A DNA stretch of 64,000 nt from Solirubrobacter deserti. Its GTDB lineage: Bacteria; Actinomycetota; Thermoleophilia; Solirubrobacterales; Solirubrobacteraceae. Below are positions 36,400 through 44,525 of this stretch, in pieces. The stretch lies in NCBI RefSeq assembly GCF_003344625.1, contig NZ_QPKJ02000005.1:310001-374000 (forward strand), in the 5' to 3' direction. The position numbers were made by a program, and so were the translations under genes. The first letter of the stretch is position 1; each line of letters starts with the position of its first letter. The notes beneath the pieces were generated by a model. The model was not told the DNA's origin. It did not search any database and saw only the letters and a list, made by a program, of their open reading frames with translations.

Positions 36400-37214
36400 C
36401 TCAGCCTTCTCAGCCCTCCATCCGGCGCATGCGCGAGTTCGGCGTGCGGCCGAACCGTGACCTGGGCCAGAACTTCCTCGTCGACTCGAACATCCTCGAC
36501 GTCATCGGGCGTCTGGCCGAGCTCGACGAGTCCGACGTCGTGCTCGAGGTGGGCGGCGGGCTCGGCGTGCTGAGCGAGTACCTGGCCGAGCGGGTCGCGC
36601 ACGTGCACGTCGTGGAGCTCGACCGTGGCCTGGAGCCGGCGCTGCGCGACGCGCTGGACCCGTACGACAACACCAGCTTGCATTTAGCCGACGCGGTCAA
36701 GCTCGACCTCGATGCACTGGAGCCCGCTCCCACGAAGGTCGTCGCCAACCTGCCGTACGGCGTGGCCGCGACCGTGATCCTGCGCACGACCGAGCTGGCG
36801 AGCGTCACCACGTGGGTGGCGATGGTGCAGAAGGAGGTGGGCGAGCGCTTCGCCGCGTCCGCCTCCACGCCCGCGTACGGCGTCCCGTCCGTGCTCGCCC
36901 AGCTCGCGTGCGACGTGCGCGTCGGCCGCAAGATCCCGCGCAACGTGTTCCACCCGGTGCCGAACGTCGACTCCGTGCTGGTGGTGCTGGAGCGCCATTC
37001 GCCCGCCCCGCCCGCGTCGCTGCGGACGCTCGTGCAGCGTGGCTTCAAGCACCGCCGCAAGGCGCTCGCGAAGTCGCTGGAGCTCTCGGGCGGCGGCAAG
37101 GACGAGCGTGACCGCGCCCGCGCCGCCCTGGAGGCGATCGGGAAGCCCGCCGACGCGCGCGCCGAGTCGCTGTCGCCGCCGGAGTGGCGTGCGCTGTGGG
37201 AGCGCCTGCGGTGA
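36396..37214 (+). CDS. rsmA: 16S rRNA (adenine1518/1519-N6)-dimethyltransferase
   Basis: 272 aa, GTG start in the tatD stop. SAM-binding domain with DLGQNFLVDSNI, VLEVGGGLGVLSEYL and the catalytic NLPY in VVANLPYGVAA, then the helical C-terminal rRNA-binding domain (HPVPNVDSVLV; RGFKHRRKALAKSL). It dimethylates two adenines in the 3' hairpin of 16S rRNA late in assembly. Known symbol synonym ksgA. Confidence 0.97.
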   Translation: MTQPSQPSIRRMREFGVRPNRDLGQNFLVDSNILDVIGRLAELDESDVVLEVGGGLGVLSEYLAERVAHVHVVELDRGLEPALRDALDPYDNTSLHLADAVKLDLDALEPAPTKVVANLPYGVAATVILRTTELASVTTWVAMVQKEVGERFAASASTPAYGVPSVLAQLACDVRVGRKIPRNVFHPVPNVDSVLVVLERHSPAPPASLRTLVQRGFKHRRKALAKSLELSGGGKDERDRARAALEAIGKPADARAESLSPPEWRALWERLR

Positions 37215-37987
37215 GGGCGCCGGGGAAGGTCAACCTGTGCCTGCTGATCGGCGCGCCCCGTCCCGATGGCCTGCACCCGCTGGTCTCGCTGGTGCAGCCG
37301 ACGGACCTGGCCGACGAGTTGACGACGTCGCCCGGGGAGCGCGACGAGGTGATCTGCGCGGGCGTCGACGGCGAGAACCTCGCGTTGCGGGCGCTGCGGG
37401 AGTTCCGCGCGGCGACGGGGTGGGACGGGCCGCCGCTGCGGATCGAGATCACCAAGCGGATCCCGATCGCGGCGGGCATGGCGGGTGGGTCGAGCGACGC
37501 GGCGGCCGCGCTGAGGCTGATCAGCGAAGCGAGTGGCATCCCCGTCCCCGACGACGTGCCGATGCGGCTCGGCGCCGACGTGACCGTGATGCTGCACGCG
37601 CAGCGCGCGCTGATGACCGGAGCGGGGGAGTTTGTGGAGCCGTTGCCCGGGAACAAGCCGCCGCTGATCGTCGTGCCGCTCGGCGCCGCGCTCGGCGCGG
37701 GTGAGGTGTACCGCGAGTTCGACGCGCACGACCGGCCGCGGACGCCGGAAGAGCTCGAAGCCGCCGCGGCCGCGTTGCGCGACGGGACGTTCGAGTACGT
37801 CAACGACCTGGAGCCCGCCGCGCGCCGTCTGTGCCCGCTGATCGACCCGGCGCTGGACGCCCTGCGCGCGGTCGGCGCCGAGCACGCGATGGTCACCGGA
37901 TCCGGCCCGACGGTGTTCGGGATCAGCGCCGACCCGGAGGCCCTCGCCTTCCTGCAGCGCACGTACCCGCGTGCGGTGGCCGCGTGA
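37211..37987 (+). CDS. ispE: 4-diphosphocytidyl-2-C-methyl-D-erythritol kinase
   Basis: 258 aa, GTG start overlapping the rsmA stop. GHMP kinase of the MEP isoprenoid pathway. Motif 1 APGKVNLCLLIG at 3-14 (catalytic Lys), ATP loop IPIAAGMAGGSSDAAAALRL and C-terminal MVTGSGPTVFGI. Slightly shorter than average (~280), with a reduced N-terminal segment but all motifs kept. An in-frame GTG 27 bp upstream would only add residues in the rsmA frame overlap. Followed directly by the DedA-PAP2 fusion. Confidence 0.95.
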   Translation: MRAPGKVNLCLLIGAPRPDGLHPLVSLVQPTDLADELTTSPGERDEVICAGVDGENLALRALREFRAATGWDGPPLRIEITKRIPIAAGMAGGSSDAAAALRLISEASGIPVPDDVPMRLGADVTVMLHAQRALMTGAGEFVEPLPGNKPPLIVVPLGAALGAGEVYREFDAHDRPRTPEELEAAAAALRDGTFEYVNDLEPAARRLCPLIDPALDALRAVGAEHAMVTGSGPTVFGISADPEALAFLQRTYPRAVAA

Positions 37988-39546
37988 AGTTCACCTGGCT
38001 GCTCGCGGCCGCGGCGCTCGCCGGCTGGCTGATCATCCGCCGCCACAAGCAGCACCGCTGGGTGCAGGTCGCCGAGGTGGTCGCGATCGTCGGCGCGTGC
38101 CTGGTCGGCCTCGGCGTGATCGAGCTGCCGAACTTCGAGCACATCCTCGAGGACGCCGGCCGCGCGCTGGGCAAGTGGACCTATCTGGCCGTCGGCCTGC
38201 TGGCGTTCCTGGAGACGGGCGCGTTCCTCGGGTTCGTCGCGCCGGGCGAGACGGCCGTGATCGTCGGTGGGCTGGTCGCCGGCCAGGGCGAGATCTCGCT
38301 GCTGGCACTGATCGGGATCGTGTGGGTGTGCTGCGTGCTGGGCGACCTGACCGCGTTCGAGCTCGGCCGCCGGCTCGGCCGCCAGTGGCTGCTCACGCAC
38401 GGCGAGCGGCTGAAGATCACCGAGGAGCGCCTGCAGACGGTGGAGTCGTTCCTCGACAAGCGCGGTGCGATCTTCATCGTCTTCGGTCGCTTCCTCGGCC
38501 TCGTGCGCCCGCTGATCCCGTTCACGGCGGGCGCGTCGCGGATGCCGATCCGGCGCTTCCTCCCGTACGACGTGCTCGCCGCGGGCCTGTGGTCGATCCT
38601 GTTCTGCACGCTCGGCTTCCTGTTCTGGCGGTCGATCGACCAGCTCACGACCTACGTGTCGCGCGGGCTGTTCGCGCTCGGCACGACCGTGGTCGTGATC
38701 GGCGGGATCGTCGCGCTGGTTCACCTGCGGCGCAGCCCGGAGGCCCGCGCGAAGGTCCGCGAGTTCATCTCCGAGCACGACCAAGAGCCGGGCTGGAAGC
38801 ACGTCGCGAAGGTCGCGCGCCCGCTGTGGCACATGCTGCTCAGCCCGGCGGCGAGGGTCGCGGACGTCGCCGCGCGCTTCACCGCCGACCGCGTCACGCC
38901 CGGCAACCTCGGCCTCGAGCTCACGACGCTGCTGACGTTCGCGCTGGCCGGCTCGTTCAGCTTCTTCCTGATCGGCGACGCGATCCTCAACAACCCCGAG
39001 CCGCGCATCGACCGCATGGCGGCCGACCTCGCCGAACGCCTGCGCAGCGAGACGCTGGTGGATGTCGCGCGGGTCGTGACCGAGATCGGCTCCTCGCCCG
39101 TCACCGCCGCGCTGACGCTCGCGACGGCGGGGTTCGCCGCGGTCAAGCGCCGCTGGATCGACGCCGTGGCGCTCGTCGTGGGCTGGCTCGCCGTGTGGGG
39201 CGCCGTCCACTCCACCAAGACGGCCTACGACCGCGACCGGCCCGCCGAGGCGTTCACGGACACGTTCAACCAGGCGTTCCCCTCGGGCCACACCGCGTAC
39301 GCGATCGGGCTGATCGCGCTGGCGACCGTCCTCGTGCGCGCCGGCGTCGGCTGGGCGGTCCGCATCGCGCTCGTCACGGTGGTGGTCATCCTGGCCGTGA
39401 TCGTCGGCGTGACGCGGATCTACCTGCGGGCGCACTTCCTCACCGACGTGCTCGGCGGCGCGGCCCTGGCGATCGCGATCTGGGCGATCGTGGGCACGTT
39501 CGCGTTGTTCGCCGGGCGCGTCCGCCACAATGTGCCCAGCCAATGA
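37984..39546 (+). CDS. DedA-PAP2 fusion membrane protein (likely lipid phosphatase/flippase)
   Basis: 520 aa, GTG start in the ispE stop. The N-terminal half (about 55-235) is a DedA/SNARE-assoc domain: FLETGAFLGFVAPGETAVIVGG, LGDLTAFELGRRLGR and RFLGLVRPLIPFTAGASRMP. The C-terminal half (about 310-505) is a PAP2 phosphatase: KTAYDRDRP, PSGHTAYAIG and RIYLRAHFLTDVLGG carry the KX6RP-PSGH-SRX5HX3D residues. By family the halves would flip and dephosphorylate undecaprenyl-(pyro)phosphate. The location next to ispE fits isoprenoid carrier recycling; the activity is inferred. Confidence 0.93.
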   Translation: MKFTWLLAAAALAGWLIIRRHKQHRWVQVAEVVAIVGACLVGLGVIELPNFEHILEDAGRALGKWTYLAVGLLAFLETGAFLGFVAPGETAVIVGGLVAGQGEISLLALIGIVWVCCVLGDLTAFELGRRLGRQWLLTHGERLKITEERLQTVESFLDKRGAIFIVFGRFLGLVRPLIPFTAGASRMPIRRFLPYDVLAAGLWSILFCTLGFLFWRSIDQLTTYVSRGLFALGTTVVVIGGIVALVHLRRSPEARAKVREFISEHDQEPGWKHVAKVARPLWHMLLSPAARVADVAARFTADRVTPGNLGLELTTLLTFALAGSFSFFLIGDAILNNPEPRIDRMAADLAERLRSETLVDVARVVTEIGSSPVTAALTLATAGFAAVKRRWIDAVALVVGWLAVWGAVHSTKTAYDRDRPAEAFTDTFNQAFPSGHTAYAIGLIALATVLVRAGVGWAVRIALVTVVVILAVIVGVTRIYLRAHFLTDVLGGAALAIAIWAIVGTFALFAGRVRHNVPSQ

Positions 39547-39770
39547 GCGACAGCGAGAAGACCTACATCATCATCGGCGCCGCCGCGCTCGTCAGCCTCG
39601 TGGCCTGGCTCGTGCTGGTGGTCATCCCCGCGTGGAAGTCCTACTGGCGCCTGCGCGATCGGATCGTCGCGACCGTGCTCAGCGTCTACATCCTCGCCGC
39701 GTTCGTGCTCGCCGGCACCGGCGTCGGGCTCGCGGCGCTGTGGTACTTCAGCGACAGAGTCGAGTTGTAG
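39543..39770 (+). CDS. Small two-TM membrane protein
   Basis: 75 aa, ATG overlapping the DedA-PAP2 stop. Two hydrophobic helices (about 8-30 and 43-68) joined by a basic loop WKSYWRLRDR; the N-terminus is polar (MSDSEKTY). No family recognised. The strict coupling suggests a small partner of the preceding lipid enzyme. Confidence 0.78.
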   Translation: MSDSEKTYIIIGAAALVSLVAWLVLVVIPAWKSYWRLRDRIVATVLSVYILAAFVLAGTGVGLAALWYFSDRVEL

Positions 39771-39817
39771 AAGCAGGGGGGCATCCCCTCCGCCCCACCC
39801 CGATCATCCGACCTTGC

Positions 39818-40291
39818 TCACCGGTGTTCGAACGCGAGCATCAGCGGTAGCGCCTGGTAGAGCGCGTAGTCGCTCGTCGGCTGCAGGTCGTCCTCGCCCG
39901 GCAGCCAGACGCCCTCTTCGTCGGCGTCATACCAGGTGAGCTCGTGCTCCTCGATGCCCTCGTCGGTGTGGCGCAGGACGACCAGCGTCGTCTCCACGGC
40001 GGCTTCGAGATCGGGCGGCGTCGCGTCCGCGTCCAGCTCCGGATGCGTGTCGGGCCAGATGCCCAGCGCCTCGATCAGCCCGGAGTAGATGACGTCGGCC
40101 ACCGGCTGCTCGAGCAGCGTGTACGTGTCGTCGGCCTCGGCCACCACGCGCAGCGCGCTCTGGCGCGGCAGGTCCACGTAGAAGCTCATCGCGGCGACGA
40201 CGTCCATCGCGCTGCGCTCGATCCGGAAGACGTACGTCGGCTCGAGCGCGAGCGCGGCGAACTCCTCGCGCGTGACCGTCTGCTCGCTCAC
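39818..40291 (-). CDS. Acidic partner protein of T7SS-like module A
   Basis: 157 aa, GTG start overlapping the stop of the upstream lysozyme/CHAP gene (TCAC on the top strand). Strongly acidic, alternating beta/helix, no signal peptide or membrane helix. It starts with TREEFAALALEPTYVF and later reads LRHTDEGIEEHELTWYDADEEGVWLPG. Modules B and C carry acidic partner genes in the equivalent place, which look EspG-like, so this could be a dedicated chaperone or an immunity protein for the hydrolase. The family assignment is not secure. Confidence 0.78.
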   Translation of the reverse strand: MSEQTVTREEFAALALEPTYVFRIERSAMDVVAAMSFYVDLPRQSALRVVAEADDTYTLLEQPVADVIYSGLIEALGIWPDTHPELDADATPPDLEAAVETTLVVLRHTDEGIEEHELTWYDADEEGVWLPGEDDLQPTSDYALYQALPLMLAFEHR

Positions 40292-41919
40292 TGCGGCGGC
40301 CACCCGTAGCCCGTGACGTTGGCCAGCGGTACGGACTTCTCGTACACGCCGGTGCCGCCGCTCCCGCTCGTGTTGCCCGAGATGTAGTAGACGCTGTGGC
40401 CCTCGATCCGGGTCACGATCCCGATGTGATCGCTGGTGACGCCGCCGTTCTTCCAGTCGAACATGACGGCGGCGCCGATCCGCGGCGCGGTGTGCCAGTC
40501 GCCGCGGGCCTTGAAGTAGTCGATCCACTGCGAGACGGCCGCGTAGCCCTTGCCGTTCGGGCCCACCGGCTTGCCCGCCTGCGCGTAGGTCCAGGAGACG
40601 AAGTCCGCGCACCACGGCTCGGCCGGCCGGTTGGCCCAGGCGCTGAACTTGTTGCCGTTGTTGCCGTACTCGTCGTAGCCCCGCTGGCCGCGCGCGATCT
40701 TCACCAGCGAGGCGCCGAAGCCCTTGCCGGCCGCCGGCGCGTCGCCGCTCGGGCGGGTGACCGGCTTGGGCACGGGCTGGCCGAGCAACGCCGCCCACGT
40801 CTTCTGCCCGACGACGCCGTCGCTGTCGAGCTTCTTGGCCCGCTGGAAGCGCTGCACCGCGGCCTGGGTGAGCGGGCCGAAGATGCCGTCGACAGCCAGC
40901 GGCCCGAACCCGAGCCGGTTCAGCAGCCGCTGGAGCGTCTTGACCGTCGCGCCCGTCGCGCCGCGCGCGAGCACCGGCTTGCGCGCGAGCTTGGCCTTGC
41001 CGGCACTGCGCCGTGAAGCGCCCGCGGGCTCGTCGATGCGGTTCGCGCGCTTGCGCAGGTCCTCGGCCTGGTCCTCGGCGCCGTTGCCCAGCGCACGCAT
41101 CCGGTACTGGATCGCCGCGATCTCGGCGAGCACGTTGGTCCGGACCTGCGGCGGCAGCGTCACCTTGCTGGCCTGCGTCTTGATCAGCTGCGCGTCCCGG
41201 TCGAGCTCGTTGCTGGTGCGGGCCAGCAGGCTGGCGGCGGAGCGCATCTTGTCCGGGTCCAGGACGATCATCGGGCCGCGCTTGGCGCCCTCGTTGACGA
41301 GGCGCCCCCGGCCGCCGTTCTTGGCGCCCTTCTCGTCGTCGGAGACCGGTCCCGGAAGCTTGCGGTCGCCGTCTTCGCCGGGCGGGTCGAAGCCGATCGC
41401 GACGCCGGCGCCGACCGTGATCCCCACCATCGCCGTCGGCAGGAACGAGACGATCGCCTTGCGCCGGGCGAGGACGTCGGAGGAGTAGTTGTCCCCGGTG
41501 GTGCGCGAGTCCACGGCGCCGGAGCGGTAGCCCGCCAGCGCGCCGCCCATGCCGGCGTTGTAGCCCGCCACGGCCACGCGCAGCCGGTCCTTCTCCGGGA
41601 CGCCCTGCTCCTTCGCGTACTTCATGTTGCTCGCGATCAGCGAGGCGGCGTACATCGCGGAGGCGTCCACCGGCGGTGGCGAGCCGTGCTTGCGCAGGAA
41701 GTCCTGGTGGTAGCGGTCGTCGATCTGGAACACGCCGCGGCCGTGCCCGCCGTCGCCGTTGATGTTGCGCATGTTCGTCTCGCGCGAGGCGATCGCGAGC
41801 ATCAGCCCGCGGGGCAGGTCGTAGCGCTCCTCGGCCTCCTGACACGCCCGGCGCAGGCCGATGGCCGCCGCGTTCTCGTACTCGCTGCGCAGCTGCGCTT
41901 GCGTCGGCATCGAGCTCAC
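40288..41919 (-). CDS. T7SS-like module A effector: lysozyme-like, ESX-like helical domain, PG-binding, CHAP
   Basis: 543 aa. Domains: lytic transglycosylase/lysozyme-like (about 10-150; Glu47 in ASRETNM, GVFQIDDRY, VAGYNAG), a hydrophobic segment 155-177, an ESX-like helical domain at 217-296 that matches the N-termini of the module B and C large proteins, a peptidoglycan-binding domain 317-380 (VKTLQRLLNRLGFGPLAVDG), and a C-terminal CHAP amidase (400-541; Cys437 in PWCADF, DHIGIV with His). No signal peptide, so export by the WXG pathway is inferred. The GTG start overlaps the small WXG-like gene upstream; ATG 41910 is an alternative. Confidence 0.9.
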   Translation of the reverse strand: MSSMPTQAQLRSEYENAAAIGLRRACQEAEERYDLPRGLMLAIASRETNMRNINGDGGHGRGVFQIDDRYHQDFLRKHGSPPPVDASAMYAASLIASNMKYAKEQGVPEKDRLRVAVAGYNAGMGGALAGYRSGAVDSRTTGDNYSSDVLARRKAIVSFLPTAMVGITVGAGVAIGFDPPGEDGDRKLPGPVSDDEKGAKNGGRGRLVNEGAKRGPMIVLDPDKMRSAASLLARTSNELDRDAQLIKTQASKVTLPPQVRTNVLAEIAAIQYRMRALGNGAEDQAEDLRKRANRIDEPAGASRRSAGKAKLARKPVLARGATGATVKTLQRLLNRLGFGPLAVDGIFGPLTQAAVQRFQRAKKLDSDGVVGQKTWAALLGQPVPKPVTRPSGDAPAAGKGFGASLVKIARGQRGYDEYGNNGNKFSAWANRPAEPWCADFVSWTYAQAGKPVGPNGKGYAAVSQWIDYFKARGDWHTAPRIGAAVMFDWKNGGVTSDHIGIVTRIEGHSVYYISGNTSGSGGTGVYEKSVPLANVTGYGWPPQ

Positions 41920-42203
41920 CGCTTTGCCGGGACGGCGAGCCGCTGTGCCTCTTCGAGTGCCTGGGCCTCGCGGCGCAGGTAGTGGGCGAGCTCGTCGAGC
42001 TTGCCCTTGGTCTGCGCCGCCTGCACCTGCTGATCGTTGGCCCAGTGGCGCAGCCGCTGCGCGGCCGGCCCTTCGTACGGCAGGTCCGTCACGCGCGTGT
42101 TCATCTGGTGGGCGGCCTGCCCGACCTGGCGACCCATCGCCACGAGCTGGTCAGCGAGCCTCCGCATTCCGTGCACATCGCCCACCGGCACGCCCTTTGC
42201 CAC
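41916..42203 (-). CDS. WXG100-like small protein, module A
   Basis: 95 aa from GTG 42203. Two long helices around a turn with Y43-E-G45 (LPYEGPAAQRLR), in the place where WXG100 proteins have WxG. Pattern YEGPAA is shared with FQGPAA and FEGPAA of modules B and C at the same position. Heterodimer with the ESX-like domain of the downstream effector is expected from other T7SS. Divergent from the canonical WXG100 gene across 99 bp. Confidence 0.8.
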   Translation of the reverse strand: MAKGVPVGDVHGMRRLADQLVAMGRQVGQAAHQMNTRVTDLPYEGPAAQRLRHWANDQQVQAAQTKGKLDELAHYLRREAQALEEAQRLAVPAKR

Positions 42204-42302
42204 GCCCGGACCGTAACACAGACCAATCGGCTTTTGTCGAAGCGATTTGCCGGTAAGCTGGCCCGCGTACGCATTGGTGAAAGCGGCGAAGGGAGACGGA
42301 GC

Positions 42303-42569
42303 ATGTCGGGCCAAATCGGCGCCGAGATGGGCCAGTTGGACGCACTGCGCAAGAAGTTCGATCAGGAAGCCGTGAACGTCTCGCAGTTGACGTCGAGCAT
42401 CGGCAGCCAGATGGGCTCGACGTGGTGGAAGGGCCCGGCGGCTGACCGCTTCCGAAGCGAGTGGGAGAGCACCTTTCAGCCCACGCTGCGCCAGCTCGAG
42501 CAGGCTCTCCGCGAGGCCTCCGGCGAGATCGCGCGCCGCCACACCGCCCTCACGCAGGCGGGCTCGTAG
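42303..42569 (+). CDS. Canonical WXG100 protein (EsxA-like)
   Basis: 88 aa, ATG with GGGAGACGGAG upstream (strong site). Two helices and the motif W42-K-G44 (STWWKGPAADRFRSEW), exactly in the central turn, and no signal peptide. The C-terminal secretion motif YxxxD/E is not seen; the end is ARRHTALTQAGS. Only canonical member of the locus, hence the likely general substrate or component. A hairpin follows the gene. Confidence 0.93.
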   Translation: MSGQIGAEMGQLDALRKKFDQEAVNVSQLTSSIGSQMGSTWWKGPAADRFRSEWESTFQPTLRQLEQALREASGEIARRHTALTQAGS

Positions 42570-42585
42570 CGCCCGAGCAAGGAAC

Positions 42586-42611
42586 CGGCGGCCCGCGCCC
42601 ACGGGCCGCCG
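42586..42611 (+). terminator. Hairpin between EsxA-like gene and module B
   Basis: Perfect 10-bp stem (CGGCGGCCCG with CGGGCCGCCG) and 6-nt loop, 16 bp after the WXG100 stop and 12 bp before the next start. No T-tract, so it is probably a partial terminator or mRNA stabiliser that keeps EsxA levels above the genes downstream. Confidence 0.5.
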
Positions 42612-42623
42612 CATCACCGCTGG

Positions 42624-42971
42624 ATGCATCCTCTCGCTCCCGTTCCCGGCGACCCGGCCGCGATTCGCGCCTTCGCCGCCCGCGTCCGGTCCCAGGCGCG
42701 CCAGGTCAGCACCGTCGAGGCTGACGTGCGCGGCGCCGTGGACTGCATGACCTTCCAAGGCCCCGCGGCCACCGAGTTCCGGGCCGGCGCCGGCTCCTGG
42801 CGCGGGAGCGCGCGCTCGGTCGCCGCCGAGCTCGAGTCGATCGCGACCCGGCTCGAAGGCATCGCACGCAAGGTCGAGCACGACCAGCGCGAGCGGGAGC
42901 GCAAGCTCGAGCGGATGCGGCGCATGGACGCGGACGAGCGCCGCCGCGAGGCGCAACGCAACAAGCTGTGA
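42624..42971 (+). CDS. WXG100-like small protein, module B
   Basis: 115 aa. Helix-turn-helix of WXG100 size with a charged coiled C-terminal extension (RKVEHDQRERERKLERMRRM). Turn motif F44-Q-G46 (MTFQGPAATEFR) in place of WxG. N-terminal GDPAAIRAFAARVRSQAR is like GDPAAMQAQAAAWR of module C. The stop overlaps the start of the large partner (GTGA), so they are probably made 1:1. Confidence 0.85.
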   Translation: MHPLAPVPGDPAAIRAFAARVRSQARQVSTVEADVRGAVDCMTFQGPAATEFRAGAGSWRGSARSVAAELESIATRLEGIARKVEHDQRERERKLERMRRMDADERRREAQRNKL

Positions 42972-44038
42972 CGCGCATCGTCATCGATCCCGGCTCCGTC
43001 CGCTCCGCCGCGGGCCGCATGCGCACCGCGGCCGGCGAGCTGCAGGCCCTGAGCAGCCAGGTCTCGTGCGCGGCCATCCCGGAGATGCCGCCGGGCGAGC
43101 GCTGGGAGATCGAGCTGCGGCTGCGCACGGCCGGCGACCAGCTGCTGCGCGGCGCCTCCAGCATCCGCAGCGCGGCCGGAGACCTCGACCGGCGGGCGCA
43201 CAAGGCCGTGCTCGCCAACCAGGGCAGCTTCATGGGGCCGGTGTTCGGCGGCCGCTCCTTCTGGCGCAGCACGCGCAAGATCGGCGGCCGCAACTGGCCC
43301 GGCTGGCGCCACGGATGGAAGCTCAGCCCGGGGACGTGGGAAGGGCGGAGCCTCGCGCGCGGCCAGCAGCCGCTGACCAAGAGCCAGCTCCGGGACTTCC
43401 GGCGCAACATCAACTCGGGCAACCGGGTGAGCCGCGACCTGGGCATCTACGTCGGCGACGGCGGCTCGATCGCGGCCAAGCGCTGGGGCGGCAAGGGCAG
43501 CAACCACGAGGTCGCGCTCGGCGAGGTCGCAGGCGAGTACAAGGCCGGCGCCAAGATCGGCCCAGACGGCGTCCGCGCGGCCGCGGAGGCGTCGGTCGCC
43601 GCGAACCTCGTGCGCGCCACCCGCCGCTTCGGCGGCGACGGGCCGCTGCAGGGGGAGATCGGCGGCTCGATCGGGGCCAACGCCAAGGGCGAGGTCGAGG
43701 CCAAGGTCGGCCGGGACGGCGTCGCCGGCCGCGCCGGTGGCCGCGCGTTCGTCGGCGGCGAGGCGCACGTCTCCGGCAAGGTCCAGCTTCCGGCGGGCGT
43801 CCAGAGCAAGGCGCAGGCGGGCGTCAGCTACGGCGCGGGCGTCCAGGCCGAGGCCGACTTCTCCGTGGGCAAGAAGATGAAGGCCAAGGTGCACATCGGC
43901 GCGACGCTCGGTATCGGCGGCAACGTCGCGGTCGAGGTCGAGGTGGACGCCGAGAAGGCGGTCAAGGACGTCGCGGGCGTCGCGGACAAGGGCATCGACG
44001 CCATCGGCGACGGCTTGGACAAGTTGGGGATCTTCTAG
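42968..44038 (+). CDS. Module B large protein: ESX-like N-domain and glycine/alanine-rich repeat C-domain
   Basis: 356 aa, GTG start. Residues 1-80 form the helical domain shared with modules A and C (MTRIVIDPGSV; PEMPP at 38-42; LDRRA at 73-77). Residues 85-150 are Arg/Trp/Gly-rich. Residues 170-335 are alternating short beta repeats rich in Gly, Ala, Val and Lys (for example VGRDGVAGRAGGRAFVGGEA), without Cys. This region is like that seen in WXG-linked toxins, but I cannot name a family. It has no hydrolase domain, unlike the large proteins of A and C. Possibly an effector, pore-former or surface protein. Confidence 0.85.
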   Translation: MTRIVIDPGSVRSAAGRMRTAAGELQALSSQVSCAAIPEMPPGERWEIELRLRTAGDQLLRGASSIRSAAGDLDRRAHKAVLANQGSFMGPVFGGRSFWRSTRKIGGRNWPGWRHGWKLSPGTWEGRSLARGQQPLTKSQLRDFRRNINSGNRVSRDLGIYVGDGGSIAAKRWGGKGSNHEVALGEVAGEYKAGAKIGPDGVRAAAEASVAANLVRATRRFGGDGPLQGEIGGSIGANAKGEVEAKVGRDGVAGRAGGRAFVGGEAHVSGKVQLPAGVQSKAQAGVSYGAGVQAEADFSVGKKMKAKVHIGATLGIGGNVAVEVEVDAEKAVKDVAGVADKGIDAIGDGLDKLGIF

Positions 44039-44524
44039 ATGAGTCAGCGTTTCCGCCACCCGAGTGCTGAGATCCCGCCGTTCGCGGCCTTCGAGCTCGA
44101 GCTGCCCGACGGCTGGCGCGCCGACGAGGCACCGGACTGCCTCGCCGTGTTCTTCGACCCGGCCGCCACCGGCTTTCGCACCAACCTGCTCGTGAGCGCC
44201 GACCGCGTCGACGCGTCCGTGGACCTCGAGCAGGCGGCGCAGGACACGCTCGCGGATGCCGCGGCGTTCGCGGACTTCCGCGTCGAGCGCGAGAAGGTCG
44301 ACGAGATCGGCGGGCAGCCGGCCTCGCTGCGCTACCAGAGCTTCACGGTCGAGGGCGTCCCGGACCGGTTGCTGCAGCTGCAGGTCCTGCTCTTCAGCCC
44401 GCCCGGCGGGCGCACCAAGACCCGCGACCTGTTCCACATCGACGGCACGTGCCTCGGTCGCGACACGGAGACCTATGCGGGCGTTTTCCTCGACATCGCC
44501 CGCAGCTTCACCTTCCTCGACTGA
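44039..44524 (+). CDS. DcrB/LpqN-like protein of the T7SS-like locus
   Basis: 161 aa. No signal peptide or lipobox. Contains FELELPDGWRADEAPDCLAVFFDP, RTNLLVSADRV and a late DIARSFTF, which is the pattern of the PsbP-like fold found in DcrB and LpqN/LpqT proteins. Starts immediately after module B's large gene and precedes the acidic partner gene by 1 bp. A cytosolic chaperone or secretion-accessory role is a guess. Confidence 0.75.
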   Translation: MSQRFRHPSAEIPPFAAFELELPDGWRADEAPDCLAVFFDPAATGFRTNLLVSADRVDASVDLEQAAQDTLADAAAFADFRVEREKVDEIGGQPASLRYQSFTVEGVPDRLLQLQVLLFSPPGGRTKTRDLFHIDGTCLGRDTETYAGVFLDIARSFTFLD

Positions 44525-44525
44525 C

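Noticed and set aside
39771..39817. Possible terminator between convergent genes
   Set aside because: Only a 5- to 6-bp GGGG/CCCC stem could be found; too weak to annotate.
42204..42302. Promoter boxes in the divergent gap before the WXG100 gene
   Set aside because: TTTTGT and TAAGCT at 16 bp are a poor match to any known consensus; a promoter must exist here but cannot be placed.
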